Source: Thalassiosira profunda (Eukaryota; Bacillariophyta; Thalassiosirophyceae; Thalassiosirales; Thalassiosiraceae). Taken from it: 11,391 nucleotides of DNA. This document shows positions 7,601 through 11,391 of this stretch, piece by piece. Location of the stretch: the NCBI GenBank assembly GCA_036939355.1, contig JALLAP010001395.1, positions 1 to 11,391 on the forward strand, given 5' to 3'. The translations under genes were made by a program, and so were the position numbers. The notes under the pieces are model-generated. The model was not told where the DNA came from. It saw only the letters and a program-made list of their open reading frames with translations, and searched no databases. Position 1 is the stretch's first letter; every line of letters starts with the position of its first letter.

Positions 7601-8838
7601 CAAGCGCATCAAAGAAGACAAGGATGGAAGCGATCGTTGAGACGCTTGCCGAAGCAGAGAGCGATTTACAGTCTACTCAGCCTCCTCTCCGTGCAAAGGG
7701 CGTCGTATCACTTCGCCACGTTGCCCGCTCTTTGACGGATGGCGAGGGCAGTGCGCAATCAGAAAAGAGAGGAATGGTCACAGAGCTGCATGGATCGACA
7801 AAGACACCTGCGCTGGATCCATCGACACGAGAAGGACTTGCGTTGGTGTCCCGAACGCTGGCCAGAATTTGTCTCAATGCACTCTCAGACTCGGAATCGT
7901 ACGTCTACCTCGCGAGCATCCAAACTCTGGTTGCTGTCAGCGATGTATGTCCATCGGAGATTATGCCTTTAATGGGAGTTGCAGTTGCCAAAGGAGGGCT
8001 CAATGTTGAGGTGGCAACTGCAGATTTGCTCACAACCCCTGTGCAAGTATCGTTGTCGCAAGAGCAAAGAATCAAAGCGACGGAAGCCCTTCTCTTCATG
8101 ATTCGACGTCGAGGCGATGGGATCTTTCTCTATGGCCCGCCTTTGTTGGAGACAATGCTGTTTGGCAGCGAACACAGTTCGGATGCCCACGATGAAGGAG
8201 ACGCGCCACTGTCAATACAAAGCCAAACACACTCGTTTTTTATGGGCGATACTGACGAAGAATCAGTCAATGATGACAACCACGCCAAAGAAAAGGAGAT
8301 GCGCCTCAACACTGGTGGTCCAGTGTTTTTGGTAGAAGAGAACGAAGTGCTGCGGGCAGGAGCAGTGTCATTGGTGTCCGAACTTGTCTCAGCACTGAAC
8401 CCTTCAGTTATTGCTGCGCACTGCCATACCCTCGTTGGCTTGGCGACGGACGCTCTTCAGCTGGAAGCATCGCGGCCCGTGCGACGCGCCGCTGCAAGTC
8501 TAGCGCGCGAACTCTACGATTGCACGACGAGAGAGGTAACAGCGGAAGTTGGCTCAAAGGCAGACTGCAGATCCACAATGGCGATTGCACTGGCGGGAGC
8601 GAAAGAAGAGAGGTTGCACAATGCACTCGTGAGGTGCGTTTTGGCTGACGACGTGGCTGTCGAAGGGAAAACTCGTCTCGTTGACCCAGCTACTCAAGCA
8701 CGGTGCGCAGAAGCCCTAGGCACAAGGCAGGAACTTGCAGACATGGGTGTGCTGCAAGCGGCAGCTATAATTGCGCAGTCTATCGAGCAGGAAGAGAAAG
8801 ATTCTAGGGTTCAAGCTGTCCGAAGAGCGCTGTCTTAG
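4668..8838 (+). CDS. TANGO6: TANGO6/Rtp1-family HEAT-repeat protein, frame broken by an assembly duplication
   Basis: Start ATG 4668 (CCAACATGG context). The frame runs to 7244, where it is thrown off by a 73-bp duplication around an N at 7216, then resumes from 7217 in the shifted frame to TAG 8836-8838. Discounting one copy gives a single intronless frame of 1365 residues, somewhat longer than yeast Rtp1 or human TANGO6. Family marks in order: MLLPRHLGDIYLAALIAERL at about 336-355; an RTP1_C1-like block at about 962-1075 containing PPLRAKGVVSLRHV and DSESYVYLASIQTLVAVSD (from 1050); an acidic spacer (1141-1188); and an RTP1_C2-like block from 1203 (VLRAGAVSLVSELVSALNPS, then PVRRAAASLARELY). 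The whole is alpha-helical, HEAT/ARM-like. Yeast Rtp1 helps RNA polymerase II assembly and nuclear import; metazoan TANGO6 was linked to Golgi organisation. The first 330 residues are poorly conserved, so the family call rests mainly on the C-terminal half. Confidence 0.82.
7144..7288 (+). repeat. Direct 72-bp repeat around a single N (assembly join)
   Basis: Bases 7144-7215 and 7217-7288 are identical and separated by one N at 7216, an offset of 73. Because 73 is not a multiple of three, the duplication shifts the frame and truncates the TANGO6-like protein at 7244. Frames before and after match perfectly when one copy is removed (7261 minus 73 is in the same phase as 4668). Identical sequence on both sides of an N is what unmerged overlapping contig ends look like, so this is most likely an artefact and not a biological tandem duplication. 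Confidence 0.9.
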
Positions 8839-8907
8839 AATGCGCATTGATTAGATCAAAGAATTGCTACAGTGGGAGACATATAATCTACAGTCCGTTC
8901 AATACAA
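8839..8907. other. 69-bp convergent gene junction
   Basis: The stop codons of the TANGO6-like gene (plus) and the OTU protease gene (minus) face each other across only 69 bp, moderately AT-rich and without a clear AATAAA on either strand. Polyadenylation sites must lie here or within the opposing coding regions, so the 3' ends of the two transcripts probably overlap. Confidence 0.5.
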
Positions 8908-10170
8908 TCACCTTCGGCCCGCTAGCCCAACATGAAAGTGAGACATTGTCCACAGAAAGACATTAATCCATATGCCAACAAACCGTTTCAATTGTCCGGG
9001 AATTGTTATCGCAAATTGATTCCTTTCTTTGCCTAGGCGATCACTCTGTTTGCGGCGCCACCAGAGAGGCAACTTTGAAGATGTTTGGCCATCATCCAAC
9101 CAATTGTTACCTCCAAGATGCTCGCTGTACGCAAGATCGCTGTACCACTCTCCGTGTAGCAACCAACTTTCCTCTGATTTGGAAGGGAGACAGTTTGTTT
9201 CGTCTCTATTCTCAACATCGCTTGCAGCGCCGCCTCTTATCCGCCGTTTCCTTTCGCTGTCAAACGTCTTACTGTCAGTGCCCACCCATCGTCTCATGAC
9301 GTCGACAGGAAATATCGCCATAAAGTGGTTGCCATTCTCCGTGATGCAGTGAGAGTCCACGTCAGGAAAACGCGAATCGGCCGAAAGGATGTGAAGCGGC
9401 TTCTGACGACCGAAGACGGGCGAGCCGAAGCATGCCATTCTGCGCAGGCGGAAATCTCCGTTCATCAAATGCGATGGGACTCTCACGTTGTTGTACACAC
9501 TTTGCTCTGTGCCATCAGATTTCGTATCATCATCAGCACCAACCAATTCGTATACGTGAATTGGCCTTTTGAGGAGATTGCATAAGGCAACAATCTCGGG
9601 GCCTCCTCCCCAGTACGAGTCCTGCTGCATAAGATTGCAATATTCGTCGCCGGATATCCCATACTGTGCTGCCGCCGTGGATAGGAGCTCCGTCGTTGCC
9701 ATTGACTCACAGCCCTGGATGAACAGCTTCTTATGCTTCCTTGATCTTCGCAAGCACTCGACGGCCATCTGCCTCAGCCTCCTGCTAGTATCCTTTAGCT
9801 CCCTCAAACTCTCATTGTTGTCCATTCTCGAATGCCGCCGGCCCTGAATCAAGCTCAGGGATATCGCCACAGCGTGGAAGAGGCAATCTCCATCGCCGGG
9901 CACCTGCCGAATGCACACGGGGATGTCCAGTTCCTCTGCTGCATCAGATGTGCCAACGTAGGAACACTCCGCCTCCCACTCGCCCGGGATGCGGCGGTAG
10001 AGATCACACAGGTAGCCCTGCGAATTGATCTTGGGAGACGGGTTCCACGCCGGCCTGCGGAGGCCATCGTCATCTCTCAACGCAAAATGTGAATGAGAGC
10101 GTGGGATCGACCCGTCGACTTTTAGGCCCAGCCACGAGGCGACGAGGACGAGCCGCAGCAGCGCCACCAT
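8908..10170 (-). CDS. OTU-family cysteine protease (deubiquitinase) with N-terminal signal-like segment
   Basis: 420 residues, intronless. OTU proteases cleave ubiquitin from proteins. The catalytic-loop motif PGDGDCLFHA (91-100) gives D93 and nucleophile C96; the block YWGGGPEIVALCNLLKRPIHVYEL (186-209) is a hallmark of OTU domains; the His motif GNHFMAIF (280-287) supplies H282. All are in the usual order, spanning about 85-290, so the enzyme looks intact. The N-terminus (MVALLRLVLVASWLGLKVDG) is a likely signal peptide or membrane anchor, unusual for a cytosolic DUB, and could mean the secretory route or, in algae with complex plastids, the periplastid compartment. About 130 residues after the domain (290-420) match nothing I recognise and end with a hydrophobic stretch (397-417), possibly a membrane segment. 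OTU identity is confident; targeting and substrate are inferred. Confidence 0.9.
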   Translation of the reverse strand: MVALLRLVLVASWLGLKVDGSIPRSHSHFALRDDDGLRRPAWNPSPKINSQGYLCDLYRRIPGEWEAECSYVGTSDAAEELDIPVCIRQVPGDGDCLFHAVAISLSLIQGRRHSRMDNNESLRELKDTSRRLRQMAVECLRRSRKHKKLFIQGCESMATTELLSTAAAQYGISGDEYCNLMQQDSYWGGGPEIVALCNLLKRPIHVYELVGADDDTKSDGTEQSVYNNVRVPSHLMNGDFRLRRMACFGSPVFGRQKPLHILSADSRFPDVDSHCITENGNHFMAIFPVDVMRRWVGTDSKTFDSERKRRIRGGAASDVENRDETNCLPSKSEESWLLHGEWYSDLAYSEHLGGNNWLDDGQTSSKLPLWWRRKQSDRLGKERNQFAITIPGQLKRFVGIWINVFLWTMSHFHVGLAGRR

Positions 10171-10664
10171 CGTTGCAATTCTCTTCCGCGGGTCCCCGGG
10201 CTGGTGCTACGGGATGCCTCGCCGTCGCGGGCCGGGGGGGGGTGATGGCCGATGGTCTTTGGGCGCGGGCGACGACAGCTGTTGCGAAAGACACCTGCAA
10301 AAAACAGCCGGCTGCGGGACGGATGGATGGACTCTGCTCTGTGCAGGCAGAGGCAGAGCGTTTCAGGTACGATATCTCATAATATTAACCGAGCACTTTC
10401 CGTCCTGTTAAGTGGGACGCCTGCGTAGAAGCCAGTACTGATTGCCGTAGGATCTGATAAGTGTCAATTTGGTGCAAAATCAGCGTTCCGGACGCAAATT
10501 GTCACACATTTGTACTGATCCTACGTTGATGTCCCACTTGGTGCCTCCCTTCAACCCCACAACGAGCGACGGACGCAACCTCTCTCAACTCCAGAACTCA
10601 ACCCGAACACCGCCGGCCCGCCGACGACAGCGCCGCTCCTGCCGCGGGCGGACTGCCAACCATC
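10171..10664. promoter_or_regulatory. Divergent intergenic region upstream of the OTU gene and HSP70 relic
   Basis: 494 bp between divergent start codons. The part next to the OTU gene (10171-10300) is very GC-rich and holds a run of nine G (10234-10242); around 10375-10400 it turns AT-rich (CATAATATTAACC), and then an imperfect palindrome (10410-10539) follows. From 10545 to the ATG at 10665 the sequence is C-rich. I find no supported gene: the short frames are Arg/Pro/Ala-rich and without domains. Confidence 0.45.
10410..10539. repeat. Imperfect 130-bp palindrome (inverted repeat)
   Basis: Left arm blocks AAGTGGGAC (10410-10418), CGTAGGATC (10446-10454) and CAATTTG (10465-10471) are matched in reverse by CAAATTG (10495-10501), GATCCTACG (10517-10525) and GTCCCACTT (10531-10539). 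The left arm carries about 22 extra bases between the first two blocks, including another CGTAG and AGTAC also paired in the right arm (AGTAC complement GTACT at 10512-10516). The centre of about 23 bases is unpaired. It could be a decayed foldback/MITE-like element or a hairpin regulatory site. No target-site duplication is visible. Confidence 0.6.
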
Positions 10665-11391
10665 ATGGCATCGGGAGCATGCAACAGTGAGTCGGTCGGC
10701 ATCGTGATAGGGACGACCTCGGCTGCGTTGCAGTTTGGGAGGGTGGTTGCGTGAACATCGTCGCGGATGGCCGGGGCGAGGCCAAACACGAGTTCGTCGA
10801 CGAGGATAGCTCCGTGCCCATTGGCTTGATATTTGCAAAGCGAAAGGAGGACGCCGACCGCAACTACGTCCCCAATCCGGGCTTCGGTAAAGATCACGTT
10901 TATGTCGACTACGAGGGGAACAGGAGGAGCTGTTGCGTCGGGGACGCGATGGCCAGCGCGTTGATCCAAATGAAGACGATAGCGGAGGCTCGCGCGGGCA
11001 GGGAGGTCAAGAATGCCGTCATCGTGGTGCCGTCCTACTTCGATGGCTCTGCGCGGCAATCCACTCGCGATAGGGCTGCCACAAAGACCGGGATACACGT
11101 GCTACGCATCACCGACGAGCACCATGTCATCGCCGCTCGACGTGATTCGTACGTGGCACCAGATGAGGCTATGGCGAAGGGGGCAGCCATTCAGGCCGCA
11201 ATTCTCAGTGGGGAGTCCGCGGATATCAATTTTTGCAGCTCTGATCAACTTCCGAGCCTTGGTGTGCCACTGCCAGGGAACGGGGGACAGTATGAATTGA
11301 ATGAGGCCGTGGAAATCGTCCTGAATTTTCCCTACAGGTCAAAAGAGAGAGCAGCGGTGGTTCGTCTGATGGTCGAGAGGGAGCTCCTTTC
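10665..11391 (+). pseudogene. Degenerate HSP70-like gene, frameshifted and internally deleted, 3' partial
   Basis: HSP70 chaperones use an N-terminal ATPase domain to control peptide binding. Here ATG 10665 begins MASGACNSESVGIVIGTTS, matching the HSP70 opening VGIDLGTTYS, but that frame meets TGA at 10737. The homology moves after about 10722 to the frame starting TGC 10724 (CVAVWEGG), which stays open to the edge for 222 codons. Recognisable parts: VDYEG; MASALIQMKTIAEARAGREV then NAVIVVPSYFDGSARQSTRD and AATKTGIHVLRITDE; then directly APDEAMAKGAAIQAAILSGE. The last block normally lies about 185 residues further on, so the DLGGGTFD and adenosine-binding region is missing. The catalytic Asp of GIDLGTT is Val and EPTAAA is EHHVIAA. 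After 11220 similarity fades. The single-base shift might be a sequencing error, but the deletion and substitutions argue against a working chaperone. Confidence 0.75.

Noticed and set aside
9003..9352. Plus-strand frames of 98 and 107 codons
   Set aside because: Antisense to the OTU protease gene, with Cys/Arg/Ser-rich translations typical of shadow frames.
10686..10696. GTGAGT as a splice donor in the HSP70-like gene
   Set aside because: The conserved opening motif VGIVIGTTS lies immediately after it and would be removed by such an intron.
10598..11098. Minus-strand open frame of 166 codons
   Set aside because: Antisense to the HSP70-like sequence, whose homology is clear on the plus strand; the minus translation shows no family features and reflects GC-rich codon structure.
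1..11391. tRNA genes, rRNA, CRISPR arrays, transposase genes or viral genes
   Set aside because: I looked for cloverleaf B-box sequences, regularly spaced short repeats and characteristic enzyme motifs on both strands and found none.

Overview
The window reads as nuclear DNA of a eukaryotic microbe, most likely a stramenopile (heterokont) alga or relative. The evidence is a cytosolic eS12 gene with a 105-bp GT-AG intron, a BspA-like/DUF285 surface protein with a signal peptide and a GPI-type tail, TANGO6/Rtp1 and OTU-protease genes, no operons or Shine-Dalgarno signals, and pyrimidine-rich leaders. DUF285 proteins with Pro/Thr/Ser stalks are common in diatoms and their kin, but the lineage call is an inference. 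A single N at 7216, flanked by two identical copies of the same sequence, marks this as a draft assembly.

Layout. 1-1144 (minus, runs off the left edge): multi-PAS sensor protein. 1145-1698: divergent intergenic region, AT-rich in the middle, with a pyrimidine tract before the next gene. 1699-2244 (plus, one intron): 40S ribosomal protein eS12. 2245-2724: convergent intergenic region without a supported gene. 2725-2979 (minus): 84-residue charged helical protein. 3212-4378 (plus): secreted BspA-like repeat protein. 4668-8838 (plus): TANGO6/Rtp1 homologue, about 1365 aa once a 73-bp assembly duplication is discounted. 8908-10170 (minus): OTU-family cysteine protease with an N-terminal signal-like segment, ending 69 bp from the TANGO6 gene tail to tail. 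10171-10664: intergenic, with an imperfect palindrome of about 130 bp. 10665-11391 (plus, runs off the right edge): degenerate HSP70 relative with a frameshift near its start, a lost catalytic Asp and a deletion of roughly 185 residues in the ATPase domain.

How the genes relate: they look like independent eukaryotic genes in mixed orientations, not a pathway cluster. TANGO6/Rtp1 (RNA polymerase II import/assembly), eS12 (translation) and the OTU protease (ubiquitin removal) are cellular housekeeping functions; the PAS protein is a probable sensor and the BspA-like protein a probable cell-surface molecule. I see no previously undescribed multi-gene system. The observations most worth a second look are the eroded HSP70 with joined ATPase-domain ends, the palindrome beside it, the OTU protease with a secretory or plastid-type leader, the eight tryptophans spaced exactly 25 residues apart in the surface protein, and a 19-bp sequence shared exactly by the upstream regions of two neighbouring genes.
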